A stretch of DNA of 64,000 nucleotides from Lentisalinibacter orientalis (GCF_040706535.1 NZ_JAPDRJ010000004.1:62001-126000), one strand, 5' to 3'. Positions 1-9,260 are shown, counted from the stretch's first letter. Made by a program: numbers and translations. The notes: generated by a model from the letters alone, not told the origin.

Positions 1-1
1 C

Positions 2-337
2 CAGCTCATCCTGCCGCTCGAGACCATCCTGCCCGTCTTCGACAGCCTGGACGGCGCCGAGCGTTCCGGCGGCGACGCCCAGGACGAGGTCTGGTCCGGG
101 ATGCTGAGGGAGCACGTGCTCGCCTCCGTCGTGGAGCTGACCAGCGGCATCGGCGACAAGGAACTCTCGCTGGGCGACGTGGCCCGGCTCGCCCCCGGCG
201 ACATCATCCCGATCAACTCCCCCAAGACGGTGACGCTGAGCGTCGGCGAAACGCCCGTACTCCAGGGCGAGTTCGGCCTGTCGCGGGGACGCAATGCAGT
301 GCGGACCGGCGTCTGGGTCGCCGCCCGCAAGGACTGA
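2..337 (+). CDS. fliM: Flagellar motor switch protein FliM, C-terminal fragment
   Basis: The gene enters from outside the window; codons read in frame from base 2 to the TGA at 335-337. The visible 111 residues carry the SpoA/CheC-like C-terminal domain of FliM, with the G-D-I-I-P-I core followed by a V-x-L-x-V-G-E strand and a C-terminal G-x-x-A-V-R segment. FliM sits in the C-ring below the MS ring, binds phospho-CheY with its N-terminus (not visible here) and contacts FliN through this domain. fliN follows after 17 bases, the standard order, so the identity is firm even though most of the protein is missing. Confidence 0.93.
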   Translation, partial: QLILPLETILPVFDSLDGAERSGGDAQDEVWSGMLREHVLASVVELTSGIGDKELSLGDVARLAPGDIIPINSPKTVTLSVGETPVLQGEFGLSRGRNAVRTGVWVAARKD

Positions 338-354
338 GAGCAAGAGGAAGCATC

Positions 355-750
355 ATGAGTGAGAAGACGGAAAACACCGGCGCCGAGGCGGCGGAAGAGC
401 AGGCGGCGCCGCCCGCCGCCGAGACCGGCGAGCAGTACTCGCCCGACCGCTTCGAGAAGGGCGCATCGAGCCTCCCCGCCGACAGCGCGGATATCAAGCT
501 AGACCTGGTGCTGGATGTGCCGGTCACCGTCTCGCTGCGGGTGGGCAACACGAAGATCAGCATCCGCGACCTGATGCGGCTGGTGGAAGGCTCGATCATC
601 GAGCTCGACCGGCCCGCCGGCGAGCCCATGGACGTGCTGGTGAACGGCACCCTGGTGGCTCACGGCGAGATCGTCGTGGTGAACGACAAGTTCGGCGTGC
701 GCCTGACGGACGTCGTCAGCCCCAGCGAACGCATCCGCAAGCTGAATTGA
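355..750 (+). CDS. fliN: Flagellar motor switch protein FliN
   Basis: A 131-residue protein forming the lower ring of the flagellar C-ring, where it works in switching and in docking the export ATPase complex. The first about 45 residues are low-complexity and rich in Ala and Glu, as in many FliN proteins. The SpoA domain follows, with D-V-P-V-T-V-S-L-R-V-G, then S-I-I-E-L-D-R-P-A-G-E-P and a terminal V-R-L-T-D-V-V-S-P-S-E-R-I segment. The ATG at 355 follows an AGAGGAAG ribosome-binding site. It lies between fliM and fliO in the conserved order and was probably co-transcribed with them. Confidence 0.96.
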   Translation: MSEKTENTGAEAAEEQAAPPAAETGEQYSPDRFEKGASSLPADSADIKLDLVLDVPVTVSLRVGNTKISIRDLMRLVEGSIIELDRPAGEPMDVLVNGTLVAHGEIVVVNDKFGVRLTDVVSPSERIRKLN

Positions 751-770
751 GCCCGCAGGGAGTCGAGCGC

Positions 771-1235
771 ATGGAAACCCGTCCCACGTCACGTCCGGTC
801 CGCGCGATGATTGCAGCCGCCGCGCTGTGGCTCGCCGCCGCACCGGTGCTGGCGGCCGGCGACGGCAAGCCGGCGCCGATGCCCTCGCCGCTGTCGGGGA
901 CGGAGTTGCTCAGCATGAGCATGAATCTCCTGCTGGTGATCGGCGCCATCCTGCTGTTCGGCTGGATCTACAGCCGCTCCCAGGGGCTGCGCGCCGCGCG
1001 CAACGGGCACTTCCGGGTGCTGGCGGCCCAGCCGCTGGGCGCCAAGGAGAAGGTGGTGCTGCTGCAGGTGGGCGAGCAGCAGGTGGTGGTGGGCATCTCG
1101 CCCGGCGGCATGAATACCCTGCTGGTACCCGAGAAGCCGGTCGTGCCCTTCGCCCCGGCACCCGGCGACGACGAACGCAGCTTCACCGAGCGTCTGCGCG
1201 CCGCGGTGGCGGGCACCACTAGGGAGCGGTCATGA
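771..1235 (+). CDS. fliO: Flagellar export-gate assembly protein FliO
   Basis: A small membrane protein that helps assemble the FliP5-FliR core of the flagellar type III export gate. It starts with a signal-like hydrophobic segment (residues about 10-25) and has a second membrane helix (about 48-66) followed by a short cytoplasmic domain with the typical F-R-V-L-A-A-Q-P-L-G-A-K-E-K-V-V-L-L-Q-V pattern. A TTG at 747 overlapping the fliN stop also opens the frame, but the ATG at 771 has a GGGAG site at a good distance and places the hydrophobic segment at the N-terminus. It overlaps fliP by four bases. Confidence 0.88.
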   Translation: METRPTSRPVRAMIAAAALWLAAAPVLAAGDGKPAPMPSPLSGTELLSMSMNLLLVIGAILLFGWIYSRSQGLRAARNGHFRVLAAQPLGAKEKVVLLQVGEQQVVVGISPGGMNTLLVPEKPVVPFAPAPGDDERSFTERLRAAVAGTTRERS

Positions 1236-2041
1236 AGCGGCGCGCCCTGCAAGTGTCGATGCATCTGGCGGCGCTGGCCATGGTGATTGCGGTGCTGATC
1301 GCGGCACCCGTCAACGGCTTCGCAAACGAGGCGACGGCGGCGGACGTCATCGCCGCGGCGGCCGAGTCGGTAAACGAATCGGTGAATGGCTCACCCGCCG
1401 GTGCCGGAGAGAGCTACAGCCTCAGCATCCAGATCCTGGTGCTGATGACGCTGCTGACCCTGCTGCCGGCGGGGCTGCTGTCCATGAGCGCCTTCGTGCG
1501 GATGATCATCGTGCTCTCGATCCTGCGCCAGGCACTCGGCACCGCGCAGACGCCCCCGAACCAGGTGCTGATCGGCATCGCTCTGTTCATGACCTTCTTC
1601 GTGATGACGCCGGTGCTCGACCGCATCTACGACGAGGCGGCGAAGCCGTACATCGACGGCGAGGTGAGCGCGGAGGTGGCGCTCAGCGCCGGCATGGAGC
1701 CGCTGCGCGAGTTCATGCTGCACCAGACCCGCGAGGACGACATCGCGCTGTTCGCCGGCATCGCCGGACGGACGGATTTCGCCTCGGCGGCGGACGTGCC
1801 CACCTCGGTACTGGTGCCGAGCTTCATCGTGAGCGAGCTGAAGACCGCGTTCCAGATCGGCTTCCTCGTGTTCATACCGTTCCTGATCATCGACCTGGTC
1901 GTGTCCAGCGTGCTGATGTCGATGGGCATGATGATGCTCTCGCCCATGCTCATCTCGCTGCCCTTCAAGATCATGCTGTTCGTGCTGGTGGACGGCTGGG
2001 CCATGGTGCTCGGCACGCTGGCCTCGAGTTTCTACGTCTGA
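1232..2041 (+). CDS. fliP: Flagellar type III export gate protein FliP
   Basis: A 269-residue inner-membrane subunit of the export gate (five copies form the pore with FliQ and FliR). A cleavable hydrophobic N-terminus (residues about 8-27) is followed by the family signature L-L-T-L-L-P-A, F-V-R-M-I-I-V-L-S-I-L-R-Q-A-L-G-T and Q-T-P-P-N-Q-V-L. The C-terminal helices contain S-V-L-M-S-M-G-M-M-M-L-S-P and L-P-F-K-I-M-L-F-V-L-V-D-G-W. Length and order are normal. The ATG overlaps the fliO stop (ATGA), which suggests translational coupling. Confidence 0.97.
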   Translation: MKRRALQVSMHLAALAMVIAVLIAAPVNGFANEATAADVIAAAAESVNESVNGSPAGAGESYSLSIQILVLMTLLTLLPAGLLSMSAFVRMIIVLSILRQALGTAQTPPNQVLIGIALFMTFFVMTPVLDRIYDEAAKPYIDGEVSAEVALSAGMEPLREFMLHQTREDDIALFAGIAGRTDFASAADVPTSVLVPSFIVSELKTAFQIGFLVFIPFLIIDLVVSSVLMSMGMMMLSPMLISLPFKIMLFVLVDGWAMVLGTLASSFYV

Positions 2042-2051
2042 GGATGCGCCC

Positions 2052-2321
2052 ATGACACCCGAGACAGTCACCACCATCGGACAGCAGGCCCTCTGGGTGA
2101 CGATATTGCTTGCCTCGCCCCTGCTGCTCTCGGCGCTCGCCGTGGGCCTGCTGGTGGGCATGATCCAAGCCGCCACGCAGATCAACGAGATGACCCTGTC
2201 GTTCATCCCGAAACTGCTCATGCTGGTCGTCGCGCTGTCGGTGGCCGGCCCCTGGATGCTCAGCGTCATCATCGACTTCACGCGGCGCCTGATCACGGAC
2301 ATCCCCGGGATCATCGGGTGA
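2052..2321 (+). CDS. fliQ: Flagellar type III export gate protein FliQ
   Basis: An 89-residue protein with two membrane helices, the normal size for FliQ, which packs around the FliP-FliR core of the export gate. Diagnostic stretches are L-L-V-G-M-I-Q-A-A-T-Q-I-N-E-M-T-L-S-F-I-P-K and the following hydrophobic helix ending in P-W-M-L. It lies ten bases after fliP and just before fliR, as in nearly all flagellar operons. Confidence 0.96.
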   Translation: MTPETVTTIGQQALWVTILLASPLLLSALAVGLLVGMIQAATQINEMTLSFIPKLLMLVVALSVAGPWMLSVIIDFTRRLITDIPGIIG

Positions 2322-2340
2322 GCCATGGACGGGAAGCAAG

Positions 2341-3117
2341 GTGAATACCCTCATACCGGTCGTCACGGACACGCTGCTGCCCTACCTCTGGCCGCTGATC
2401 CGCATCTCCGCGATGCTGATGGCGATGCCCTCGCTCGGCGGCGGGCTGGTGCCGAAGCGGGTGCGCATCCTGCTGGCACTGGCGCTGTCGGCGGTGATCG
2501 CGCCGGTGGTGCCGCTGCCGCCCACGGAGCGCCTCCTGGAGCCGGCCATCGTGATCACGGTCTTCCACGAGATCCTGATCGGCGTCGCCATGGGTTTCTG
2601 CGTGCAGCTGATCTTCGACGCGGTGGTGCTGGGCGCACAGAACATCGCCATGAGCATGGGCCTCGGCTTCGCGGTGCTGGTGGACCAGCAGCGCGGCGTG
2701 AATGTGCCCGTGCTGTCCCAGTTCTTCCTGATGCTGACCACGCTGGTGTTCCTGGCGCTGGACGGGCACCTGGTGATGATCCAGGTGCTGGCGGACAGCT
2801 TCCACAGCCTGCCCGTGGGCAGCGGCGGGCTCACGCGGGACGGGCTCGGCGGCCTGCTCGAATGGACGGCGTATCTGTTCGTGGGTGCGCTGACGGTGGC
2901 GCTGCCGGGCATCACGGCACTGCTGGTCGTGAACCTGGCGTTCGGCGTGATGAGCCGGGCTGCGCCCACGCTGAACCTGTTCGCCGTGGGCTTCCCGGTC
3001 TCGATGCTGCTCGGCTTCTTCGTGCTGCTGCTGTCCATGGACAGCCTGACCTCGGGCTTCACGCGGCTGCTGGCGCAGTCGCTGGAGATGACGCGCGCAC
3101 TGGTGGGAGCGAACTGA
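2341..3117 (+). CDS. fliR: Flagellar type III export gate protein FliR
   Basis: A 258-residue polytopic inner-membrane protein that completes the FliP/FliR export pore. About six hydrophobic segments are visible. The family pattern R-I-S-A-M-L-M-A-M-P near the N-terminus, the E-I-L-I-G-V-A-M-G-F segment and M-G-L-G-F-A-V-L-V-D-Q-Q support the call. The start is GTG at 2341 after a weak GGGAAG site; no ATG fits the conserved N-terminus better. flhB follows after four bases. Confidence 0.95.
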   Translation: MNTLIPVVTDTLLPYLWPLIRISAMLMAMPSLGGGLVPKRVRILLALALSAVIAPVVPLPPTERLLEPAIVITVFHEILIGVAMGFCVQLIFDAVVLGAQNIAMSMGLGFAVLVDQQRGVNVPVLSQFFLMLTTLVFLALDGHLVMIQVLADSFHSLPVGSGGLTRDGLGGLLEWTAYLFVGALTVALPGITALLVVNLAFGVMSRAAPTLNLFAVGFPVSMLLGFFVLLLSMDSLTSGFTRLLAQSLEMTRALVGAN

Positions 3118-3121
3118 GGCC

Positions 3122-4270
3122 ATGAGCGGACAGCAGGAACAGTTCCAGGAGAAGACGGAACAAGCGACACCGAAGCGCCGCGAGGACGCGCGCAAGAAAG
3201 GTGACGTCGCCCGTTCGAAGGAGCTCACCACCACGGGCGTGATGCTGTGCGGCTCCGCTGCGCTGGCGGTGCTGGCCGGGCCAATCGGCGGCGGTATCGT
3301 CGATGGCTTCACGGGCGCTCTGGTCACCGAGCGGGCGAAGATCATGGACGCGGGCTACGGGCCGCAGGCGCTGGCCGAGGCCGGTGTGGCGGCCGTCGGC
3401 GCGCTGGCACCGTTCTTCCTGGTGGTGGTGGCCGCCGCGCTGCTGAGCTCCGTGGCGCTGGGCGGCTGGGCGTTCAGCGTGGAGGCCATCGCCTTCAAGG
3501 GCGAGCGCCTGAGCGTCATCAAGGGCGTGAAGCGCATCTTCAGCATGAAGAGCCTGAACGAACTGCTGAAGGCCGTGGCCAAGTTCGCGGTGGTGGCGAC
3601 GGCAGCCGTGATCTGGCTCTGGCTGAGCGCCGACCGGCTGCTCGGCCTGGGCACCCAGACGCCGGGTGCCGCGCTCGGCGGTGCCGCCGAACTGCTGGTG
3701 CAGTCGCTCATCATCCTGAGCGCCTCGCTGCTGCTGATCGCGGCCGTCGACGTGCCGTTCCAGCTCTGGGACCACGCCAAGAAGCTGCGCATGACCCGCC
3801 AGGAAGTTCGCGACGAGCAGAAAGACACCGAGGGCCGGCCGGAGGTGCGCCAGCGCATCCGCCAGCTGCAGCAGGAGGTGGCGACGCGGCGCATGATGGA
3901 GGCGGTGCCGGAGGCGGCCGTCATCATCACCAACCCCACCCATTACGCGGTGGCCCTGGCCTGGGATTCCGGGCGCATGTCGGCACCCCGGGTGGTCGCC
4001 AAGGGCCGGGACCTGATCGCGGCGCGCATCCGCGCACTCGGCGAGCAGCACGACGTGCCGCTGTTCTCCGCTCCGCCGCTGGCCCGCGCGCTGTATGCGA
4101 GCACCCGCATCGGCCAGGAGATCCCCGCGGCGCTGTATACCGCCGTGGCCCAGGTGCTGGCCTACATCTTCCAGCTCAGGGATTTCGACGGCCCGGCCGC
4201 CGAGGCGCCCGAGGCGCCGGAGCCGGACGTGGACGAGAGTCTTTTCACCGGGCCCGGACGGCGCTCGTAA
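3122..4270 (+). CDS. flhB: Flagellar export switch protein FlhB
   Basis: A 382-residue inner-membrane protein that switches export specificity from rod/hook to filament substrates. The N-terminus has the family start E-K-T-E-Q-A-T-P-K-R-R-E-D-A-R-K-K-G. Four membrane helices follow, then a charged linker. The autocleavage site N-P-T-H is present at residues 271-274 (cleavage between N271 and P272), followed by Y-A-V-A-L. A Glu/Pro-rich tail of about 20 residues extends past the usual end. All key residues are intact, so the protein should be functional. Confidence 0.97.
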   Translation: MSGQQEQFQEKTEQATPKRREDARKKGDVARSKELTTTGVMLCGSAALAVLAGPIGGGIVDGFTGALVTERAKIMDAGYGPQALAEAGVAAVGALAPFFLVVVAAALLSSVALGGWAFSVEAIAFKGERLSVIKGVKRIFSMKSLNELLKAVAKFAVVATAAVIWLWLSADRLLGLGTQTPGAALGGAAELLVQSLIILSASLLLIAAVDVPFQLWDHAKKLRMTRQEVRDEQKDTEGRPEVRQRIRQLQQEVATRRMMEAVPEAAVIITNPTHYAVALAWDSGRMSAPRVVAKGRDLIAARIRALGEQHDVPLFSAPPLARALYASTRIGQEIPAALYTAVAQVLAYIFQLRDFDGPAAEAPEAPEPDVDESLFTGPGRRS

Positions 4271-4284
4271 CAGGAGAGTAGAAC

Positions 4285-6351
4285 GTGGCAAGTGTCGCTG
4301 CAGTGAACGGATTCGCCCGCTTCAGCCGCGGGCTCGGGGTGCCGCTCCTCATGCTGACGATGCTCGGCATGATGATCGTGCCCATGCATCCGTTCGCGCT
4401 GGATACGCTGTTCACATTCAATATCGCGCTGTCGCTGGCGATCCTGCTGACGGTGGTCTACGTGCAGCGGCCGCTGGAATTCGCCGTGTTCCCGACGGTG
4501 CTCCTGATCGTGACGCTGCTCAGGCTTGCGCTGAACATCGCCTCCACCCGGGTGGTGCTGCTCGAGGGCCATACCGGCACCGGCGCCGCGGGACGGGTCA
4601 TCGAGGCCTTCGGCAACTTCGTCATCGGCGGCGACTATGCGGTCGGCCTGGTGGTGTTCTCGATTCTGGTGATCATCAACTTCGTGGTCGTGACCAAGGG
4701 CGCCGGGCGCGTCTCCGAGGTGACCGCCCGTTTCACCCTGGATTCCATGCCCGGCAAGCAGATGGCCATCGACGCCGATCTGAACGCCGGCCTGATCGAC
4801 CAGAATGAGGCCCGCCAGCGCCGCCAGGAGGTCCGCGAGGAGGCCGACTTCTACGGCGCCATGGACGGCTCGAGCAAGTTCGTCCGCGGCGACGCCATCG
4901 CCGGCATCCTGATCCTGTTCATCAACATCATCGGCGGCCTGGTGATCGGCACGGTGCGCCATGACATGGGTCTGTCGGCGGCCATGCAGAATTACACGCT
5001 GCTGACCATCGGCGACGGCCTGGTGGCACAGATCCCCTCGCTGCTGCTCTCCACCGCCGTGGCCGTGATCATCACCCGGGTGTCCAAGCCCCAGGACATG
5101 GCCCGGCAGATGCTCTCCCAGATCTTCGCCGACCCCCGCGTGCTGGGTGTGACGGCGGGGGTAATGCTCACCCTCGGCCTGATCCCGGGCATGCCTAACT
5201 TCGCGTTCCTGACGCTGGCGGCAGGCGCGGGCTACGGCGCCTGGCGCTCCGCCCGGCGCCAACCGGAGTCCGCCGAGCCCGCCGCGGAATCGGCCGAGCC
5301 GGAGCAGCCGGCCCAGCCGAAGGAGCTCAGCTGGGACGACGTCTCCCCGGTGGACACCGTCGGCCTGGAAGTGGGCTACCGGCTGATCCCGCTGGTGGAC
5401 CGGAACCGGGGCGGCCCGCTGGTCTCCCGCATCAAGGGCGTGCGCAAGAAGCTTACGGAGGAACTGGGCTTCCTGATTCCGGCCGTGCACATCCGCGACA
5501 ACCTGGATCTGGCGCCGGTGGGCTACCGCATCTCGCTGATGGGCGTGCCCGTGGGCGAGGGCGAGGTGCACATGGACAAGGAGCTGGCGATCAACCCGGG
5601 CCAGGTCTTCGGCGAGCTGCAGGGCATCGCCACGAAGGACCCGGCCTTCGGCATGCAGGCGGTGTGGATCGACCCCTCCCAGAACGAGGAGGCGCAGATG
5701 CTTGGTTACACGGTGGTGGACGCGAGCACCGTGGTGGCCACCCACATCAGCCAGCTGCTCTCCACCCACGCCGCCGAGCTGCTCGGCCACGAGGAAGCCC
5801 AGCAGCTGCTGGACAAGCTGGGCGAGACCGCCCCGAAGCTGGTGGAGGAACTGACGCCGAAGACGCTGCCGATGGCCACCGTGGTCAGGGTGCTGCAGAT
5901 GCTGCTCGCCGAGAACATCCCGGTGCGCAATATCCGCCGCATCGCCGAGACCCTCACGGAGCAGGGGCCCAAGACCCAGGATCCGGAGCAGCTGGTGGCG
6001 GCGGTGCGCGTCGCGCTCGGCCGCTCCATCGTGCAGGGCGTCGCCGGCATGCGCGAGGAGCTGCCGGTGCTCACCCTGGAGCCGGAACTCGAGCAGCTGC
6101 TCACCGAGTCCACCCGCAACGGTGCCACTGCCGGGCTGGAGCCGGGCCTGGTGGAGCGCATCCACCGGGTGCTGTCCGAGAACGCGGAACGTCAGGAGGC
6201 CGCCGGCGAGCCCGCGGTGCTGCTGGTGGCGCCGGGCATCCGGCCATGGCTCGCGAAGCTCATGCGCGGGATCCGCAACCTGCATGTGCTCGCCTACAAC
6301 GAGATCCCCGAAGACAAACAGATAAGGATGGTCGGCGCCGTCGGTAACTGA
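4285..6351 (+). CDS. flhA: Flagellar export gate protein FlhA
   Basis: A 688-residue protein, the usual FlhA length. The N-terminal half contains about eight membrane helices with the signature L-R-L-A-L-N-I-A-S-T-R and a cytoplasmic loop reading M-D-G-S-S-K-F-V-R-G-D-A-I-A-G. A Pro/Glu-rich linker (residues about 325-345) leads to the cytoplasmic ring domain that receives substrate-chaperone complexes. The start is GTG at 4285 with AGGAGA upstream. It follows flhB by 14 bases and precedes flhF by 27. Confidence 0.97.
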   Translation: MASVAAVNGFARFSRGLGVPLLMLTMLGMMIVPMHPFALDTLFTFNIALSLAILLTVVYVQRPLEFAVFPTVLLIVTLLRLALNIASTRVVLLEGHTGTGAAGRVIEAFGNFVIGGDYAVGLVVFSILVIINFVVVTKGAGRVSEVTARFTLDSMPGKQMAIDADLNAGLIDQNEARQRRQEVREEADFYGAMDGSSKFVRGDAIAGILILFINIIGGLVIGTVRHDMGLSAAMQNYTLLTIGDGLVAQIPSLLLSTAVAVIITRVSKPQDMARQMLSQIFADPRVLGVTAGVMLTLGLIPGMPNFAFLTLAAGAGYGAWRSARRQPESAEPAAESAEPEQPAQPKELSWDDVSPVDTVGLEVGYRLIPLVDRNRGGPLVSRIKGVRKKLTEELGFLIPAVHIRDNLDLAPVGYRISLMGVPVGEGEVHMDKELAINPGQVFGELQGIATKDPAFGMQAVWIDPSQNEEAQMLGYTVVDASTVVATHISQLLSTHAAELLGHEEAQQLLDKLGETAPKLVEELTPKTLPMATVVRVLQMLLAENIPVRNIRRIAETLTEQGPKTQDPEQLVAAVRVALGRSIVQGVAGMREELPVLTLEPELEQLLTESTRNGATAGLEPGLVERIHRVLSENAERQEAAGEPAVLLVAPGIRPWLAKLMRGIRNLHVLAYNEIPEDKQIRMVGAVGN

Positions 6352-6378
6352 CCGGCCGCCTGAGCTGAGGAACCCACT

Positions 6379-7668
6379 ATGAAGATCAAGCGATTCGTAG
6401 CACCGGATATGCGCCAGGCCCTGCGCCGGGTGCGGGAGGAGCAGGGGCCCGACGCGGTGATCCTCTCGAACAGCCGCGTGGCCGAGGGCGTGGAGATCAT
6501 CGCCGCGCTGGACTACGACGAGGCACTGATACGCGAGGCGCTCGGCAGCCTCCGGGCGGAAACCGGCAGTGCAGCCGCGGCGGCGACGCCGACCGGGGAC
6601 GCCGTGGCGGAGGCGCCCGCGTCGCCCGCCGGCGAGGAGGAGACGCCTGCCGGGCCGTTCATGCACCGTGCGCTGGCCGACCTGGCGGACCGTCCGGTCG
6701 CGGAGACCCCGGCCGCCGCCGGGGCGAACCCGTCCCTCGATGCGGTCCACTCCGACATCCGCGGTCTGCGCGAACTGCTGGAATCCCAGCTCTCCAGCCT
6801 CGCCTGGAACGACTACTCGCGCCGGCGGCCCGGAAGGGCCCAGGTGCTGAGGAACCTGAGCCGCATCGGCGTGGCGCCGGACGTGGCCGCGCCCATCGCC
6901 GAGCAGCTGGAGGACGGGGCTGCGAGCGAACACGCCTGGCAGCTGCCGCTGCGGATCCTGGCGGAGACGCTGCCGATGGCGGAGGACCGGCTGCTCGAGA
7001 ACGGCGGCATCGCCGCGTTCGTCGGCCCGACCGGCGTCGGCAAGACCACCACCATCGCCAAGCTCGCGGCCCGCTACGCCATGCGTCACGGCGCCGAGGG
7101 CATCGCGCTGGTCACCACGGACTGCTACCGCATCGGTGCCGAGGAACAGCTGGCCACCTACGCGCGCATCCTGGGTGCCCGCATGTACGTGGCCGAAGAC
7201 GGCGAGGCGCTCGCCGCGCTGCTGCAGCGCCTGGGCTCGATGGGCCTGGTGCTGATCGATACCACCGGCATGAACCAGCGCGACGTCCGCCTGGCCGATC
7301 AGCTCGCGGCACTGCGGATCGAGGGAACGCCGATCGAGGTATTCCTGACCCTGTCCGCCACGGCCCAGGAAGCCTCGCTGGACGAGGCCGTGCGGCGCTT
7401 CGGCCAGCTGCCGCTCGCCGGCTGCGCGCTGACCAAGATCGACGAGGCCGCCCAGCTCGGCTGCGCCCTCGGCGTGCTCATCCGCCACCGCCTGCCGCTG
7501 GTCTACATCGCCGACGGCCAGTCGGTGCCGCAGGACTTCTACCTGGCCGATGCGAAGCGGCTCTGGATCGCCACCCAGGCCGTCGAGTGCATGCGCCGCA
7601 GCGAAGCGGACGTCTCGGAGGAAGTCATGGCCCAGCGTTTCGGAGGCGGTGCCGATGCGCTCTCTTGA
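6379..7668 (+). CDS. flhF: Flagellar placement GTPase FlhF
   Basis: A 429-residue SRP-type GTPase that sets polar flagellum position and number. The N-terminal B domain starts M-K-I-K-R-F-V-A-P-D-M-R-Q-A-L. An Ala/Glu/Pro-rich variable linker covers residues about 60-115. The NG domain carries the P-loop G-P-T-G-V-G-K-T near residue 215, then D-C-Y-R-I-G-A-E-E-Q-L, D-T-T-G-M and T-K-I-D-E. The D-T-A-G box reads D-T-T-G, a variant seen in other FlhF proteins. flhG overlaps its 3' end by 14 bases. The flhF-flhG-fliA order is typical of polar flagellates. Confidence 0.96.
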   Translation: MKIKRFVAPDMRQALRRVREEQGPDAVILSNSRVAEGVEIIAALDYDEALIREALGSLRAETGSAAAAATPTGDAVAEAPASPAGEEETPAGPFMHRALADLADRPVAETPAAAGANPSLDAVHSDIRGLRELLESQLSSLAWNDYSRRRPGRAQVLRNLSRIGVAPDVAAPIAEQLEDGAASEHAWQLPLRILAETLPMAEDRLLENGGIAAFVGPTGVGKTTTIAKLAARYAMRHGAEGIALVTTDCYRIGAEEQLATYARILGARMYVAEDGEALAALLQRLGSMGLVLIDTTGMNQRDVRLADQLAALRIEGTPIEVFLTLSATAQEASLDEAVRRFGQLPLAGCALTKIDEAAQLGCALGVLIRHRLPLVYIADGQSVPQDFYLADAKRLWIATQAVECMRRSEADVSEEVMAQRFGGGADALS

Positions 7669-8539
7669 ACACACCCAGGCGCGGGACATGGAGCGGGCGC
7701 TCGCCGGCGCGCCGGTGAAAGTGATCGCCGTGACCAGCGGCAAGGGCGGCGTCGGCAAGACCAACGTCTCGGCCAACCTGGCCGTCGCGCTGGCCTCCTT
7801 CCAGCGCAACGTCATGCTGCTGGATGCGGATCTGGGGCTCGCGAACGTGGACGTGCTGTTCGGCCTGCAGCCGCGCTACAACCTGCAGCACGTGATCTCG
7901 GGCGAGACCGACCTGGAGAGCACCATCGTGCGCGGCCCGCGCGGCCTGTCGATCGTGCCGGCCGCCTCCGGCGACAAGGCCATGACCGATCTGGCGCCGG
8001 CCGCCCAGGGCGAGATCATCCGGGCGTTCGGCGATCTCGCCTGTCCGCCGGAGGTGCTGGTGATCGACACCGCGGCCGGGCTGTCCGACAACGTGCTGCG
8101 TTTCACCCAGGCCGCACAGCACGCGGTGGTCGTCGTCTGCGACGAGCCGGCTTCCATCACGGACGCCTACGCCATGATCAAGGTGCTGAGCCGCGACTAC
8201 GGCGTGGGCCGCTTCCAGGTGCTGACCAACATGACCCGCTCCGATGCCCACGGTCGGCTGCTGTTCCGGAAGATCGAACGGGTGGCGGACCGCTACCTGG
8301 ATGTGGTGCTGCAGCACCTCGGTAACGTGCCGGCGGACGACACGCTGCGCCGCGCCGTGCAGCAGCAGGTGGCCGTCGTGGAAGCCTACCCGGCCAGCCG
8401 CGCGGCGCTCGCATTCCGCCGCATCGCGGATGCCGTGGACCGCTGGCCTGCGGCGGCGCAGGCGCCCGGCGGGCTCGCCTTCTTCTTCGAGTCCCTGCTG
8501 GGGCGCGACCTGACGGCAGCGGGGAGTCTCACCGGATGA
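7655..8539 (+). CDS. flhG: Flagellar number regulator, MinD-type ATPase FlhG/FleN
   Basis: A 294-residue ParA/MinD-like ATPase that works against FlhF and, in gammaproteobacteria, against FleQ, limiting flagella to one or few. The deviant Walker A motif S-G-K-G-G-V-G-K-T-N lies near residue 27, and the Walker A' region reads L-D-A-D-L-G-L-A-N-V-D-V-L-F-G. The ATG at 7655 was chosen over longer reading because CGGAGG precedes it by eight bases and it overlaps the end of flhF by 14 bases. The stop overlaps the start of fliA (ATGA). A FleQ homologue, its expected partner, lies about 5 kb downstream. Confidence 0.94.
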   Translation: MRSLEHTQARDMERALAGAPVKVIAVTSGKGGVGKTNVSANLAVALASFQRNVMLLDADLGLANVDVLFGLQPRYNLQHVISGETDLESTIVRGPRGLSIVPAASGDKAMTDLAPAAQGEIIRAFGDLACPPEVLVIDTAAGLSDNVLRFTQAAQHAVVVVCDEPASITDAYAMIKVLSRDYGVGRFQVLTNMTRSDAHGRLLFRKIERVADRYLDVVLQHLGNVPADDTLRRAVQQQVAVVEAYPASRAALAFRRIADAVDRWPAAAQAPGGLAFFFESLLGRDLTAAGSLTG

Positions 8540-9258
8540 CCTACACCCAGCTCGCAGACGATCGACGCGTCGTGACCGACGATTTCGTGGAACAGCACCT
8601 GGTGCTGGTCAAGCGGATCGCGCATCACCTCGCGGCCCGGTTGCCGGCCTCGGTGGAGCTGGACGATCTCATGCAGGCCGGGCTCATGGGCCTGATCGAG
8701 GCGGCGGGCAATTTTGACGCATCCCGGGGCGCCAGTTTCGACACCTACGCCGGCATCCGCATCCGCGGTGCGATGCTGGACGAGGTGCGCAAGTCCGACT
8801 GGACGCCGCGCTCGGTGCATCAGCGCCATCGGCAGATCGTGGAGGCCATCCAGCGGGTGGAGGCGGCCACCGGTGCGGCGGCCGAAGACGCCGAGGTGGC
8901 CCGGGAGCTGGGCATCTCGCTGGACGAGTATCACGAGGTGCTCCGCGATGCGGCGAGCTGCCGCCTGTTCAGCCTGGAGCAGCCGTTCACGACGCTGCAG
9001 GAACCGCTGGAGGTGCCGGCGGAGGGCCAGGCCGGCCCGGAGGAACGGGCCCAGGCCAGCGAGATGCGCGGCCGGCTGGCCGAGGCCATACGCGGCCTGC
9101 CCGAACGCGAGCAGCTGGTGCTCTCCCTGTACTACCACCAGGAGCTGAATCTTCGCGAGATCGGCACCGTCCTCGACGTCACCGAGTCGCGGGTCAGCCA
9201 GATCCACAGCCAGGCGTTGCTGCGGCTGCGCGCCCGACTGCAGGACGAGGGGGCGTAG
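8536..9258 (+). CDS. fliA: Flagellar sigma factor FliA (sigma-28)
   Basis: A 240-residue sigma factor for late flagellar genes. Region 2 reads D-D-L-M-Q-A-G-L-M-G-L-I-E-A, then F-D-T-Y-A-G-I-R-I-R-G-A-M-L-D-E-V-R. Region 4 has the helix-turn-helix L-N-L-R-E-I-G-T-V-L-D-V-T-E-S-R-V-S-Q-I-H. It is translationally coupled to flhG. A promoter matching its consensus is visible upstream of the stator operon (13269-13295), so at least one target lies in this window. Confidence 0.97.
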   Translation: MTYTQLADDRRVVTDDFVEQHLVLVKRIAHHLAARLPASVELDDLMQAGLMGLIEAAGNFDASRGASFDTYAGIRIRGAMLDEVRKSDWTPRSVHQRHRQIVEAIQRVEAATGAAAEDAEVARELGISLDEYHEVLRDAASCRLFSLEQPFTTLQEPLEVPAEGQAGPEERAQASEMRGRLAEAIRGLPEREQLVLSLYYHQELNLREIGTVLDVTESRVSQIHSQALLRLRARLQDEGA

Positions 9259-9260
9259 TC

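Noticed and set aside
4162..7815. Minus-strand open frame of 1217 codons opposite flhA and flhF
   Set aside because: It lies fully opposite well-conserved flagellar genes; its Arg/His/Gln-rich composition is typical of antisense reading in high-GC DNA, and no domain is visible.
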